Of a stretch of DNA of 64,000 nucleotides, positions 55,121-64,000 are shown one piece after another. Numbering within the stretch: the stretch's first letter is position 1; the number at the start of each line of letters is the position of its first letter. Source of the stretch: Lentisphaerae bacterium GWF2_38_69 (GTDB taxonomy: Bacteria > Verrucomicrobiota > Lentisphaeria > Victivallales > GWF2-38-69); the NCBI GenBank assembly GCA_001803205.1, contig MHBE01000059.1, positions 62,001 to 126,000 of the forward strand, in the 5' to 3' direction. The notes below the pieces were generated by a model. The model saw nothing but the letters and a program-made list of their open reading frames with translations. It did not search any database and had not been told where the DNA came from. Position numbers and translations under genes: made by a program.

Positions 55121-58100
55121 TTAGCGATTGTCCAGGATATTGAAGATATTTTTTGCTCCTTCCGTTAAAGAATCTGTAACATTTTGCGCTGGATAATTAA
55201 GAATTCTGTCTCCGCCCGCATTGCTTAGGAATGTTTCAGCATTTTTAGTTATAAAAAGTGCTGCCAGCAGAGAATAATTAGGCTGAGGGTTGTCAATTGT
55301 CCCATCTATGGAAAGAGGGATATCAACACCGCTTAAATTAGTATTCGTTTTTACCATAAGAGAGCTGTCAAAACCTATTCTGCCAACGGCTGTAATGTAT
55401 CTGATTAAATCTCCTTCTCCTCCTCTGAAATCGAAATTCTTTACATAAACAATTCCTTTTGAAGCATCAAGCTTGACTTCACCTTTCTTAAAATCAAGAT
55501 TTTTTTTCTGAGCCATAATACGGTTAGTAATATTAGAAGCTTGAGTAAGAAAATCTGGCATTTGTGTGTTTGGAAAGTACTGCATGGCATTAGAAATCAG
55601 CCTTATAGGAAGAACTAAAAGAGCTAATATTCTATTTTGAGTAATGTCATAAGGCAGAGAAATATTATTGCAGTCCAAATTCATATTGCCTTTAAAATAT
55701 TTTGTTAAATTTGCATCCGTGAATCCCTTTCCTTCAAGAGCTGTCTCAAAGAGCATGATATTACCTTTTGTATCACTGTAATTGCCTTCTATAAAAGTTT
55801 TTAAAAACGGGTTGATATCAAGATCTTTCAAGGTTTCTTTAAATTCATATGTATATCCATCTGAATAAGAAGGGTTCATAGTGAAGAAAATATTTGCCTG
55901 AGAATTGTTTATGAAAATTGTCGCAGGAGAGAGAGTAATCTTGTTATCTTTTATAGTTAAAACAGCATCTGCTTTGGCATTGATAAGAGGACCATATTCG
56001 ATATCATTGAATTTGATTTTGCTTATAAGGTTTATTCCTTTCAGATCAAGAGGTTGTGGCTCCTTACCATTTTCTGAGTTTATTTTTGAAATTTTCTTTT
56101 TACCGGATTGATTCGAAGTACCGGCAAAGACTGAAGAATAAATTTCGTTTAGCTTTTTCAAATCTAGCTTACTGGAATCTACATCTAGTGAAGATCGGGT
56201 ATTGCTATTAAATATGATGTTTCCTGAAGAACTGATATTCACAAAGGGAATGTTCTTATCAGCAAGGCTTATATTTGCAGTTTTTAAAGATATTTGCTTT
56301 TCGTCCTTGGACATTGAAAAGTCAATTTTCCCGTTTACTTCTTTAGAGAGAGTCGGATTTTGAGTGTTATAAACAACTAACTGAGGGAGGTTTAAATTAG
56401 CATCTATAATAATATTTTTGTGAGTGGAGTTAAAGTTCAATCTTCCGTCTAGTTCAAACTCGCCAACTTTTTGATATTCTGAACCTGTAAGGTGGAGCGC
56501 CTGAAGAAGAGTCTCATTTGTAAACAAACTTGCATTCATGGAGGAATCTTTTGAGCCTGTAAGAGAAAGAGTATATTCCCCTTTAAGCTTTAATGCGTTT
56601 TGTCGCGAATAAAAAACGCTGCAATCAATTTTACTAATTGATAAACTTGTTGAATTTAACTCAATGGAGGAACCAAAAGAAGCATCGATATCGCTATAAG
56701 TCTGATTATTGGCATATAAGTCTAATCCTTCGATGTTTGCCTGAATTTTAGAATGGATTTGGAAATCAGCGTTTGCGATCGACAAATTCCCATCCAGAGA
56801 CAGCTGTCCTTTATTTATCTTAGTATCTGAGAGAGACGGAAGGAAAAGGTTAAGTCTTGAGAGATCAAAATTTTTTATAGAAGAATTTATCCCGATATCA
56901 GAATTAAGAGGTTTCCCTTTCCCGTTCATATTAATTTTAAGAGGGGAGTTAAGAGCTAAGGAAAGTGATCCAGAATTATTGGTTTCCAAATGAACTGATA
57001 ATGATTTAATATCCAGATTGTCATCTTTTGTCAAGACAAAAGAGGTTTCCGAATCTGCAGCTATTCCAAGCGAAGAAATTATGTCTTTGATCATTGGCGC
57101 ATCGCTGGAATTTATGAAGTTTGGAGAGAGTAAAACCATTATATTTTTATTAATTTCAGAAATATTCAGAGCAAGATGTCCATTGCGCTCATTCAAGTTG
57201 TAATTTCCATTCAGAGACAATGTAGCTATCTTTGAGCTATTCTGGGAAAGTGACAATGTCAGATTACTAATATCAATCTGGCTGAGATTTTTCAGTGTTG
57301 CGTCTATCTTCTGGTTAATATCAATATTTTCAAATTTAATCTGATCTTTTTTATAAGTAAGGTTATCGATTGCAACTTTCCCTTCAGTAGCAAAGTTTCC
57401 ATTTGCAATATCGACCTGAGTTCTAATATCTGTTGTCAGCTTTCCTTTCAGTGTTACCTTTTTGTCAAAAAATGGTTTTAGGAGCGCAAGATCAAGTTTA
57501 TCTGTGCTTAAGAATATTTCAGGCATATCGCCTCTTGTCTTTATCTGATCCCCACTCCAATCAAAGGAAAGAGGCTTTTTAACAAATACTTTGGCAAAGT
57601 CATTACCGTTGATGGATGTCATTAATTTAAATGATTTTACAAATGCCCTTTTTTTGTTAAAATTTGTAGTAAAATCGAATAATAGCTGTTCTGAAACCAA
57701 ACATTTATCCTGGGATGAATCGTTTGGTATTTCAATTTCTGCATCAGAAAAATAAAGTTCACCTTGCGTTGCCAGGACATTTTCTGAATAGCTCAGGTGT
57801 CCATTTAGAACGAGTGAAACCTTCGACCCGAAATCCATTCCGTATAATATATTAGTAACCAGATTTATTGTATCGCAGCCTATTGGATCAAGTTTTGCAT
57901 TTAAATTTACTTTTAAGGGATCAAGAACAGCATCTCCACTTATCATGATATTAGTAGTAGTTTTGTTTCCTGTAATTGATTGCAGGCTTATTGACGAGAT
58001 GTTTATATCGTCGCTGGCGTGATTGATAGATGCGCTTAATTTCAGATTTTTGTCTGAAAGATCATTTCCCTTGATATTGCCGTTAAGATTTGTAACTAAT

Positions 58101-58777
58101 AGAGCGAGATCTAAAAATTGAGGAATGAAATCTTTATTGAGGTTTACCTTAATATCAGAAGATATATCAGCAGAATCTATATCGACATTCTTGCCGGATA
58201 TCAACAAGAGTTTTCCATTAAACTTCAAACTGGAATCATTTTCATTTTTAAGCAAAGGGGAAGAAAGATTAAAATTTGAAACTGATAGAACAAGCCCGTT
58301 ACTGTCTTTATAATTGAAGTTAATATTCTCAAAAGCAGCATCAGATATATCCAGTTGGATCAAAGGAGAAGAAGATTCCGACTCTGGTTCTGTCGGATAA
58401 TTCATAAATGAGGCATTCCATTTGCCATCCTTATTTTCCTCCATTGTTATTGAAGTGTTTTTGATAAGAATGCTGTTAATCTTTACAGTATTATGGAATA
58501 GAAGATCCGATAAACCAAGAGAACAAGCAAGTTTTTCACACTTGACAAAAGGTTTATTTTTATCTCCTATTATTAAGTCGTTTATTTCTATATAGGGATG
58601 CAATAAATGTAGTTTTGCGCTAGAAGCTTCTATTGGCATGCCCAAGGCAGTTCCTGTGATTGGCAGTACTATTTTGGTCAGTCCGTAATTGTTTGTGATG
58701 AGAAAAAACAGAGCAATTAATAAAATAATTACAGCTATAGGAATATATATAAATGTATACTTAAGAATTTTTTTCAT
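55121..58777 (-). CDS. AsmA/TamB-like envelope protein
   Basis: A 1218-residue protein. One N-terminal membrane helix (IPIAVIILLIALFFLI) is followed by the AsmA-type start: ALGMPIEASSAKLHLLHPYIEINDLIIGD. A very long stretch of repeating beta-strands with Asn/Ser/Lys-rich turns comes next. The C-terminus has a DUF748/AsmA_2-like segment with GNMNLDCNNISLPYDI and FDFRGGEGDLIRYITAVGRIG. Such proteins form periplasmic bridges thought to carry phospholipid to the outer membrane. The start follows a weak ribosome site. Confidence 0.82.
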   Translation of the reverse strand: MKKILKYTFIYIPIAVIILLIALFFLITNNYGLTKIVLPITGTALGMPIEASSAKLHLLHPYIEINDLIIGDKNKPFVKCEKLACSLGLSDLLFHNTVKINSILIKNTSITMEENKDGKWNASFMNYPTEPESESSSPLIQLDISDAAFENINFNYKDSNGLVLSVSNFNLSSPLLKNENDSSLKFNGKLLLISGKNVDIDSADISSDIKVNLNKDFIPQFLDLALLVTNLNGNIKGNDLSDKNLKLSASINHASDDINISSISLQSITGNKTTTNIMISGDAVLDPLKVNLNAKLDPIGCDTINLVTNILYGMDFGSKVSLVLNGHLSYSENVLATQGELYFSDAEIEIPNDSSQDKCLVSEQLLFDFTTNFNKKRAFVKSFKLMTSINGNDFAKVFVKKPLSFDWSGDQIKTRGDMPEIFLSTDKLDLALLKPFFDKKVTLKGKLTTDIRTQVDIANGNFATEGKVAIDNLTYKKDQIKFENIDINQKIDATLKNLSQIDISNLTLSLSQNSSKIATLSLNGNYNLNERNGHLALNISEINKNIMVLLSPNFINSSDAPMIKDIISSLGIAADSETSFVLTKDDNLDIKSLSVHLETNNSGSLSLALNSPLKINMNGKGKPLNSDIGINSSIKNFDLSRLNLFLPSLSDTKINKGQLSLDGNLSIANADFQIHSKIQANIEGLDLYANNQTYSDIDASFGSSIELNSTSLSISKIDCSVFYSRQNALKLKGEYTLSLTGSKDSSMNASLFTNETLLQALHLTGSEYQKVGEFELDGRLNFNSTHKNIIIDANLNLPQLVVYNTQNPTLSKEVNGKIDFSMSKDEKQISLKTANISLADKNIPFVNISSSGNIIFNSNTRSSLDVDSSKLDLKKLNEIYSSVFAGTSNQSGKKKISKINSENGKEPQPLDLKGINLISKIKFNDIEYGPLINAKADAVLTIKDNKITLSPATIFINNSQANIFFTMNPSYSDGYTYEFKETLKDLDINPFLKTFIEGNYSDTKGNIMLFETALEGKGFTDANLTKYFKGNMNLDCNNISLPYDITQNRILALLVLPIRLISNAMQYFPNTQMPDFLTQASNITNRIMAQKKNLDFKKGEVKLDASKGIVYVKNFDFRGGEGDLIRYITAVGRIGFDSSLMVKTNTNLSGVDIPLSIDGTIDNPQPNYSLLAALFITKNAETFLSNAGGDRILNYPAQNVTDSLTEGAKNIFNILDNR

Positions 58778-58994
58778 GCTTTCTGATATGTTTCCTTAAT
58801 TTTATAAAATAAGAAGAATTATAAATCTAAACTAAAATAAGTGAAACGAAATAGACTAAAATATAAATGATATTTTCAACTCAGAATAGTTTAAGAAACA
58901 GCCACAGTTACTTGAACTGTCTAGCAACATAAAAGATATTGCTTTTAAAAGATTGTTAAGAATCTCAACAAATTGAAGTGATTGATTAAAACAT

Positions 58995-59861
58995 ATGATT
59001 GATTTACACATACATAGCACAGCTTCAGATGGAACTTTTTCTCCCGCAGAAATAGTCTATAAGGCTAAAAAGATCGAATTGACAGCCATATCGATTACAG
59101 ATCATGATACTACTGATGGAATTGAAGATTTTTTAAAGGCGTCTGAAGAAAAAACCATCTCTATAATACCCGGAGTCGAAATGGCTGGACTTTGGAATAT
59201 GCGGGAACTTCATATTCTCGGATTCTGGATTGACTGGAAAGAGCAGAAATTACAATCTGTACTGGAATACTCCAGAATAAATAGAGACATAAGAAATTCA
59301 AATATCATTAATAAACTTAACAACAGAGGTTATCTTATAACTTACGATGAACTTTTAGATGAGTCACGGGGAGAAGTTATCGGAAGACCTCATATTGCCT
59401 CATTGCTTGTAAGAAAAAAATATTTTAAATGCGCTCAAGATGTTTTTTCCGCCTGTCTGGCAAGAGGCTCTGAATGTTATGTTCAGAGAGTTATCCCTGA
59501 AATGAAGGAAGTAATATCAGCAATCCATTCAGCTGGAGGTTTGGCAGTTTGGGCACACCCCCTTCACCGGAACAAACATGATATAAGAAATACTAAAAGT
59601 GACATTATATCTCTTATGGAATTAGGTCTTGACGGGATAGAAGCTTACTATTCTGAATATTCTATTAAACAGCACAATTATCTTTTGAAATGCGCAGAAG
59701 AATTGAACCTGGCTGTATCAGGAGGAACTGATTATCACGGATCAAACCAGCCTGGGATAGAGCTAGGCACAGGCCATGGAAATTTGAAAATCCCAGATTC
59801 CGTTTATACAAATCTTTACAATTATTACAAGAAAAAGCACAATCCTGATTCTATTGATTGA
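58995..59861 (+). CDS. PHP-domain phosphoesterase (RNase AM / YciV-like)
   Basis: A 288-residue protein. MIDLHIHSTASDGTFSP, SITDHDTTDG, IPGVEMAG, GRPHIASLLV, WAHPLHR and SGGTDYHGSNQPGIELG supply the metal ligands of the PHP fold. The size fits the YciV/TrpH group, which hydrolyses 3',5'-nucleoside bisphosphates and trims 5' ends of short RNA. A 217-bp divergent spacer precedes it. It overlaps the convergent 59851-60321 gene by 11 bp. Confidence 0.92.
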   Translation: MIDLHIHSTASDGTFSPAEIVYKAKKIELTAISITDHDTTDGIEDFLKASEEKTISIIPGVEMAGLWNMRELHILGFWIDWKEQKLQSVLEYSRINRDIRNSNIINKLNNRGYLITYDELLDESRGEVIGRPHIASLLVRKKYFKCAQDVFSACLARGSECYVQRVIPEMKEVISAIHSAGGLAVWAHPLHRNKHDIRNTKSDIISLMELGLDGIEAYYSEYSIKQHNYLLKCAEELNLAVSGGTDYHGSNQPGIELGTGHGNLKIPDSVYTNLYNYYKKKHNPDSID

Positions 59862-60321
59862 ACTTGCCTAAATACTTGATTATTGGTGGCTGAGATTTGC
59901 CATCAATTACAGAGATTATCTTAACCCATGCATAAGGCCTGTCAGAAGAAATATCAGATTTTTTTATAGTGCAGCTGATAGAACCAGTATTTGAATCTGT
60001 TTCTGTAATTCCTTTCATAAAAGCTGAAACAATTAGGTTTTTTCCTTTTGCAGACTTTGTTTGAGTGCAAATTATTTCCATTTTTACAGACGAAGTTTTA
60101 GGATTGGTCTTTAATTCAGAAATCCATTTTGCCGTGATAATTAGGTTATTTCCTTGTGAATCGGCTGATGTATTGACTGAAAGATCTTTTAGAGCTTTGT
60201 CTCTGATTTCAGATTTAGCAGTATAATCTTTAAATATTTTTATTTTAACGAAATTTGTATATCCATAGTAAACTCCGAAAGATAAAGCAATCAAAAATAA
60301 TAGGATTAGAATTTTTTTCAC
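59851..60321 (-). CDS. hypothetical membrane-anchored protein
   Basis: A 156-residue protein with an N-terminal hydrophobic stretch (ILILLFLIALSFGVYYGY), likely a signal anchor, then a Ser/Thr/Lys-rich beta-type domain with two cysteines (EIICTQ and SISCTI) that could form a disulfide outside the cytoplasm. I do not recognise a family. It is a single gene between convergent PHP and divergent transaldolase. Confidence 0.55.
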   Translation of the reverse strand: MKKILILLFLIALSFGVYYGYTNFVKIKIFKDYTAKSEIRDKALKDLSVNTSADSQGNNLIITAKWISELKTNPKTSSVKMEIICTQTKSAKGKNLIVSAFMKGITETDSNTGSISCTIKKSDISSDRPYAWVKIISVIDGKSQPPIIKYLGKFNQ

Positions 60322-60415
60322 GGCTATCTAGTGTAATAATTAGTTTCTGTATTACTATGCCTGTTAATTTAATCACATTTAACCAACCATACAACACAAA
60401 CTGGAGGGAAGAAAT

Positions 60416-61375
60416 ATGAATAAACTAGAAGCACTCAAGAAAATGACTGTAGTAGTTGCCGATACAGGCGACATTAATTCAATAGCAAAATTTACACCCA
60501 CTGATGCTACAACAAACCCTTCCCTGATTCTTAAATCTGCAGTAAATGAAACTTATAAACCATTAATCGAAGAAGCAATTTTATACGCAAAGTCAAAAGC
60601 TGCAGGAAGAAATAATATTCTAGATAAAGCAATAACAAAAGTGGCAATTAATTTCGGAAAAGAAATCCTCAAAATTGTCCCTGGAAGAGTTTCCACTGAA
60701 GTTGACGCAAGGCTCTCATTCGATACGAATGCAACTATCGCAAAAGCTCATGAAATAATTCAGATGTATAAAGAACTTGGAATTTCTTCTGAAAGAATTC
60801 TTATTAAAATTGCTTCTACATGGGAAGGGATTGTGGCCGCAAGAGAGCTTGAAAAAAACAATATCCATTGCAATTTGACTCTTCTTTTCAGTTTTGCACA
60901 GGCTATTCAATGCGCTGATGCAGGTGTAACTCTCATTTCCCCGTTCGTAGGTAGAATCTTAGACTGGCATAAGAAAAATACTGCAATGCTTGAATATGCT
61001 CCGTCGCAAGATCCAGGTGTAGTTTCAGTAACAAGAATTTACAATTATTATAAGAACTACGGCTACAAAACTATTGTTATGGGCGCAAGCTTCAGGAATG
61101 TTGATGAAATTACAGAACTTGCAGGTTGCGATTATCTTACCATTTCTCCCGATCTTCTTGATAAACTTGAAAATTCTCAGGGGGATCAGCTTGAAAGAAA
61201 ACTCTCTCCTGAAAAGGCGCAGGCAGAAAAAGAAGACAAAATAGTTCTGGATGAAAAAGCTTTTCGCTGGATACACAATGAAGATGCTATGGGTACAGAT
61301 AAACTTGCTGAAGGCATCAGGAACTTTGCAATTGATACTGTAAAACTTGAAAAACTGATCGCTTCTCTCATTTGA
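60416..61375 (+). CDS. tal: transaldolase (TalB type)
   Basis: Pentose phosphate pathway enzyme. The 319-residue protein has [36 protein letters not shown] and the Schiff-base lysine in [12 protein letters not shown], with [13 protein letters not shown] and GRILDWHKK later. The length fits classical class TalA/TalB rather than the 220-residue short form. GGAGGGAAG before the ATG is a strong ribosome site. Works with rpe in the same window. Confidence 0.97.
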   Translation: MNKLEALKKMTVVVADTGDINSIAKFTPTDATTNPSLILKSAVNETYKPLIEEAILYAKSKAAGRNNILDKAITKVAINFGKEILKIVPGRVSTEVDARLSFDTNATIAKAHEIIQMYKELGISSERILIKIASTWEGIVAARELEKNNIHCNLTLLFSFAQAIQCADAGVTLISPFVGRILDWHKKNTAMLEYAPSQDPGVVSVTRIYNYYKNYGYKTIVMGASFRNVDEITELAGCDYLTISPDLLDKLENSQGDQLERKLSPEKAQAEKEDKIVLDEKAFRWIHNEDAMGTDKLAEGIRNFAIDTVKLEKLIASLI

Positions 61376-61393
61376 TCGGATAACTTTAGTTTT

Positions 61394-61423
61394 CTCCCCC
61401 AATATACCCAATATTGAGGGGAG
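61394..61423. terminator. hairpin between convergent tal and oadB
   Basis: CTCCCC and GGGGAG bracket CAATAT/ATATTG with one bulged base and a 5-nt loop. It lies between two convergent stop codons. No good U-tract follows on either strand, so termination is plausible but weak. Confidence 0.4.
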
Positions 61424-61431
61424 GAGATAAC

Positions 61432-63024
61432 CTACGATAGAAAACTAAGCATTACTCCCGCGGCAACGGCTGAGCCTATAACACCTGAAACATTAGGTCC
61501 CATCGCATGCATCAGCAAAAAGTTATGGGGATCAGCCTCTAATCCAAGCTTGTTTACCACTCTCGCCGACATTGGCACAGCCGATACTCCGGCCGCTCCG
61601 ATAAGAGGATTGATTTTCCCTTTTGAAAATATTTTCATAAGTTGCCCAAAGAGTACCCCAGCGGCAGTTCCCACACAAAAGGATATCATTCCAAGCACAA
61701 GGATCCCAAGAGTTTGCAAATTAAGAAAGTTTTCAGCTGAAAGTTTGGATCCCACCGCCAGACCGAGAAATATAGTAACAATGTTTATCAGCGCGTTCTG
61801 AGCTGTAGAGCTGAGTCTGTCGACAACTCCGCATTCTCTCATAAGGTTCCCCAGCATAAGCATGCTTATAAGAGGCGCCGCGGATGGAAGCAGAAAAGCG
61901 CACAAGAGAGTTATAGCCAGCGGAAAACAAATCTTTTCAATTTTCGAGACATGTCTGAGCTGTTTCATTTTTATCTTTCTGTCTGACTTGGATGTCAATA
62001 GTTTCATTATGGGTGGCTGGATGATTGGAACCAGAGCCATATATGAATATGCGGCGACAGCAATTGCGCCAAGAAGTTTAGGCGATAGCTTGCTCGTCAG
62101 GAAAATAGCTGTCGGGCCGTCAGCTCCGCCAATGATTCCTATAGAAGCAGCATCGCAAAGGTCAAAGTTTATTCCTACATGGGTGAGCAATAAAGAACCC
62201 AGAAGAGAAAAGAATATTCCAAATTGAGCCGCCGCTCCCAGAAGTGCCGTAATAGGATTTGCAATGAGAGGACCAAAATCTGTCATTGCGCCCACCCCAA
62301 GAAATATTAAGAGCGGAAAGACTCCTGTTTGAATTCCTACTGTATAAACCATTCCGAGGATTCCTTCAGGGCCTGCTATTCCGGCAAGAGGAATATTAGA
62401 CATAATCGCCCCGAAACCTATCGGAAGGAGCAAAAGAGGTTCAAATTCTTTGAAAATTGCAAGATATAGCAAAACTAAGCCGATTATGATCATCAGAAGC
62501 CTGCCAACTCCCAGATTCCATGTCTGAGAGAAATTCTCGGAAGACTGCCTGTACAAATCGTATATACCGGTAGTTTTCCAGAACTGTTTAAGCATATTAC
62601 CCCATGGAGGGAGCTTAACTGAGTTATCAATTGTGCTCTCAATAAGCGATTCGTGATATATATCTATCTTCTTGCCTTTCAAAATCAATTGTCCTTTTTC
62701 GATTGTTTCAGCTGGCACAAGAGGAGCTCCTCTAAGAAGTCCAGTACCAATAACCTCAATAGTACTGCCTGTCTTAATTTCAGCTTTGCTTCTCCCTTCT
62801 ATAGCCAGAGTAATGAAGTTCATACCAGGAGTAAGTTTTTCGCCTTCTATGAAATTCATCGAATAAATCACAGCAGGTTTAGAATAGTTGTAAATGAGTT
62901 CTTTCGTTCCGTCAGAGCTATCTTTCCAGTAAAAGAGCTCTTCATTATTGTTTATCTCTCCAGCCGAAATATTCTGACAAAAAGAGCCTAAAAAAAATAA
63001 AAATAAATATCCTAGTCTTAGCAT
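61432..63024 (-). CDS. oadB: Na+-translocating decarboxylase beta subunit with exported N-terminal domain
   Basis: Carboxyltransferase/decarboxylase membrane subunit that couples decarboxylation to Na+ export. Residues from about 170 match Oad[74 protein letters not shown] and [20 protein letters not shown]. Unusually, residues 1-165 are a signal-like segment ([12 protein letters not shown]) plus a beta-rich soluble domain, making 530 residues against about 375-435 normally. It is 1 bp after oadA. No OadG gene is seen in the window. Confidence 0.93.
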   Translation of the reverse strand: MLRLGYLFLFFLGSFCQNISAGEINNNEELFYWKDSSDGTKELIYNYSKPAVIYSMNFIEGEKLTPGMNFITLAIEGRSKAEIKTGSTIEVIGTGLLRGAPLVPAETIEKGQLILKGKKIDIYHESLIESTIDNSVKLPPWGNMLKQFWKTTGIYDLYRQSSENFSQTWNLGVGRLLMIIIGLVLLYLAIFKEFEPLLLLPIGFGAIMSNIPLAGIAGPEGILGMVYTVGIQTGVFPLLIFLGVGAMTDFGPLIANPITALLGAAAQFGIFFSLLGSLLLTHVGINFDLCDAASIGIIGGADGPTAIFLTSKLSPKLLGAIAVAAYSYMALVPIIQPPIMKLLTSKSDRKIKMKQLRHVSKIEKICFPLAITLLCAFLLPSAAPLISMLMLGNLMRECGVVDRLSSTAQNALINIVTIFLGLAVGSKLSAENFLNLQTLGILVLGMISFCVGTAAGVLFGQLMKIFSKGKINPLIGAAGVSAVPMSARVVNKLGLEADPHNFLLMHAMGPNVSGVIGSAVAAGVMLSFLS

Positions 63025-63025
63025 T

Positions 63026-64000
63026 CTAAACTCCTTGTTCGATAATTAGTAACAAATCTTCTACAGCTACCGTATATCCCTGTTTTGCGATAATTTGAAT
63101 GACTTTGCCTGAAACAGGAGTTTTGATAGGAGTTTCCATTTTCATAGCTTCCAATATCAGTAAAGTATCTCCCTGATTGACGCTGTACCCTTTTTTGACG
63201 AGCAACTTGCTGATTGTCCCGGGCATTGGAGCTCTTATTTCAAAATTGTTTTGAGAACTTTTCATTGCTGAATTTTCTTCAGTCTGTAAACTTTGAGCAC
63301 TTGTTACTGTAGTAATGCCGGCTTTTACATGAACTATATAAGTCTTATCATCAACTGTTACAGTATAATCCTCTTCATCAGAAACAGCCTGAACAGCTTT
63401 GGCTGACGAAGTTCTTTGAATTTCTTTTTGTGGTTCTTTTTTGTAATGAATTCCGAGAGGTTTATTCCCTTTAAGGAATTCAAGTCCTTTATCACCGCAG
63501 GTGGCTACTATGAAGATATTTTCTTCAGTTACAGGAAGATTGTCTTTTAGAAGTTTGGCTTTTTGAGTATCAAGAGCAAGTTCTTTGTTTCTGTCATTTA
63601 TATCATGAACATCTTCTGTAGTAGGGGCTAAACCAGTTTGTTCTGATGCCGCTTTAATTACATTTTCATCAGGTTTTGCCGGAGTCTTTCCGAAGTATCC
63701 CAGAACCATTTTCCCGTAGCTGTCCGTGATCTTTTTCCATTTCCCCTGAGTTACATTTGAGAAGGCTTGCTGGAAATAAAATTGGGAAACAGGTGTAACG
63801 GATGTTCCGAATCCGCCGAGAGCAACAACATCCTTCATTTCCTTTATTACTTCTCTGAAAAGATGCAGACACTTGTTGTCCCTCATCATTTGCGTGTTCG
63901 TAGTTAAAGCGCCGCCAGGCATAGGAGAAAAAGTGATAATTGGCATGACTTCTCGGGATTCCGGAGGCAGAAAATATTTTTCCATCTGATTTGCGAATAT
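63026..64000 (-). CDS. oadA: oxaloacetate decarboxylase alpha / pyruvate carboxylase subunit B-like, 5' end outside window
   Basis: Partial: the frame is open through 64000, so the N-terminal carboxyltransferase barrel is missing. Visible are [15 protein letters not shown] and [19 protein letters not shown] (the PYC_OADA domain), [18 protein letters not shown], a linker, and a C-terminal biotinyl domain with APMPGTI and biotin lysine in EAMKME. The linker lacks the long Pro/Ala stretch of some alphas. It pairs with oadB downstream; the substrate could be oxaloacetate or methylmalonyl-CoA (then a separate alpha subunit would be expected), and oxaloacetate is favoured. Confidence 0.9.
   Translation of the reverse strand: MFANQMEKYFLPPESREVMPIITFSPMPGGALTTNTQMMRDNKCLHLFREVIKEMKDVVALGGFGTSVTPVSQFYFQQAFSNVTQGKWKKITDSYGKMVLGYFGKTPAKPDENVIKAASEQTGLAPTTEDVHDINDRNKELALDTQKAKLLKDNLPVTEENIFIVATCGDKGLEFLKGNKPLGIHYKKEPQKEIQRTSSAKAVQAVSDEEDYTVTVDDKTYIVHVKAGITTVTSAQSLQTEENSAMKSSQNNFEIRAPMPGTISKLLVKKGYSVNQGDTLLILEAMKMETPIKTPVSGKVIQIIAKQGYTVAVEDLLLIIEQGV

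Overview
The window looks like a chromosomal segment of a low-GC, Gram-negative (diderm), largely anaerobic, sugar-fermenting bacterium. Diderm features are a complete type II secretion cluster with a secretin, an RND-type periplasmic adaptor, an AsmA-like protein and a beta-repeat surface protein. Anaerobic features are a flavodiiron protein, reverse rubrerythrin, rubredoxin and ferritin, and a Na+-pumping decarboxylase. Fermentable substrates are amino sugars (nagB, nagA) and galacturonate/altronate (uxaB, uxaA). The pseudopilin leaders end in residues other than Gly just before FTL-E, a pattern I associate with Lentisphaerota. Together with the zinc-ribbon Ser/Thr kinase this suggests a Lentisphaerota or other PVC lineage. 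This is an inference; no rRNA gene is present to prove it.

Layout. 1-1128: 5' part of an efflux adaptor lipoprotein (minus). 1401-2047: small DUF5678-like gene coupled to a retropepsin-like gene broken by an amber codon. 2078-2154: tRNA-Met. 2432-5032: folD-nagB-nagA. 5275-8230: uxaB-uxaA behind a perfect palindrome. Two copies of an intergenic repeat lie at 2316-2378 and 8244-8345. 13385-8429 (minus): sulfur operon rrf2-cysK-metY-cysteine desulfurase-mnmA with its own palindromic operator. 13527-16640: surface protein and two tandem paralogous histidine kinases. 16838-18586: fhs. 18675-23780 (minus): small basic protein, icd, CPBP protease, rsmG, a membrane protein and an MFS transporter. 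23939-27909: tgt-MFS-radical SAM facing queC. 28034-30332: tRNA-Glu, miaA, K+ channel.

30490-41976 is a 12-gene type II secretion operon: gspL, M, C, a novel coiled-coil gene, D, E, F, G, H, I, J, K. It ends at tRNA-Ser, followed by a GIY-YIG nuclease remnant and a frameshifted IS4/IS1634-type element (42385-43898). The element sits between the stop codon of a TIGR02757 gene and that gene's presumed terminator. 43902-47295 (minus) is an oxygen-defence and iron block. 47389-54287 holds purine phosphorylase, a Ser/Thr kinase, YjbQ, a Sel1-repeat protein, citrate synthase, a shikimate-kinase-like gene and a 28-aa COX24-like basic protein. 54389-61375 holds rpe, a 1218-aa AsmA-like protein, a PHP phosphoesterase and transaldolase. 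61432-64000 (minus) is oadB (with an unusual exported N-terminal domain) and a partial oadA.

Most genes are ordinary metabolism. The most interesting features are the non-Gly pseudopilin processing sites, an unassigned coiled-coil protein inside the secretion operon, paired kinases with a conserved four-cysteine PAS motif, a transporter and radical-SAM gene embedded with queuosine genes, and the intergenic repeat family. I found no CRISPR array, prophage or obvious new defence system.
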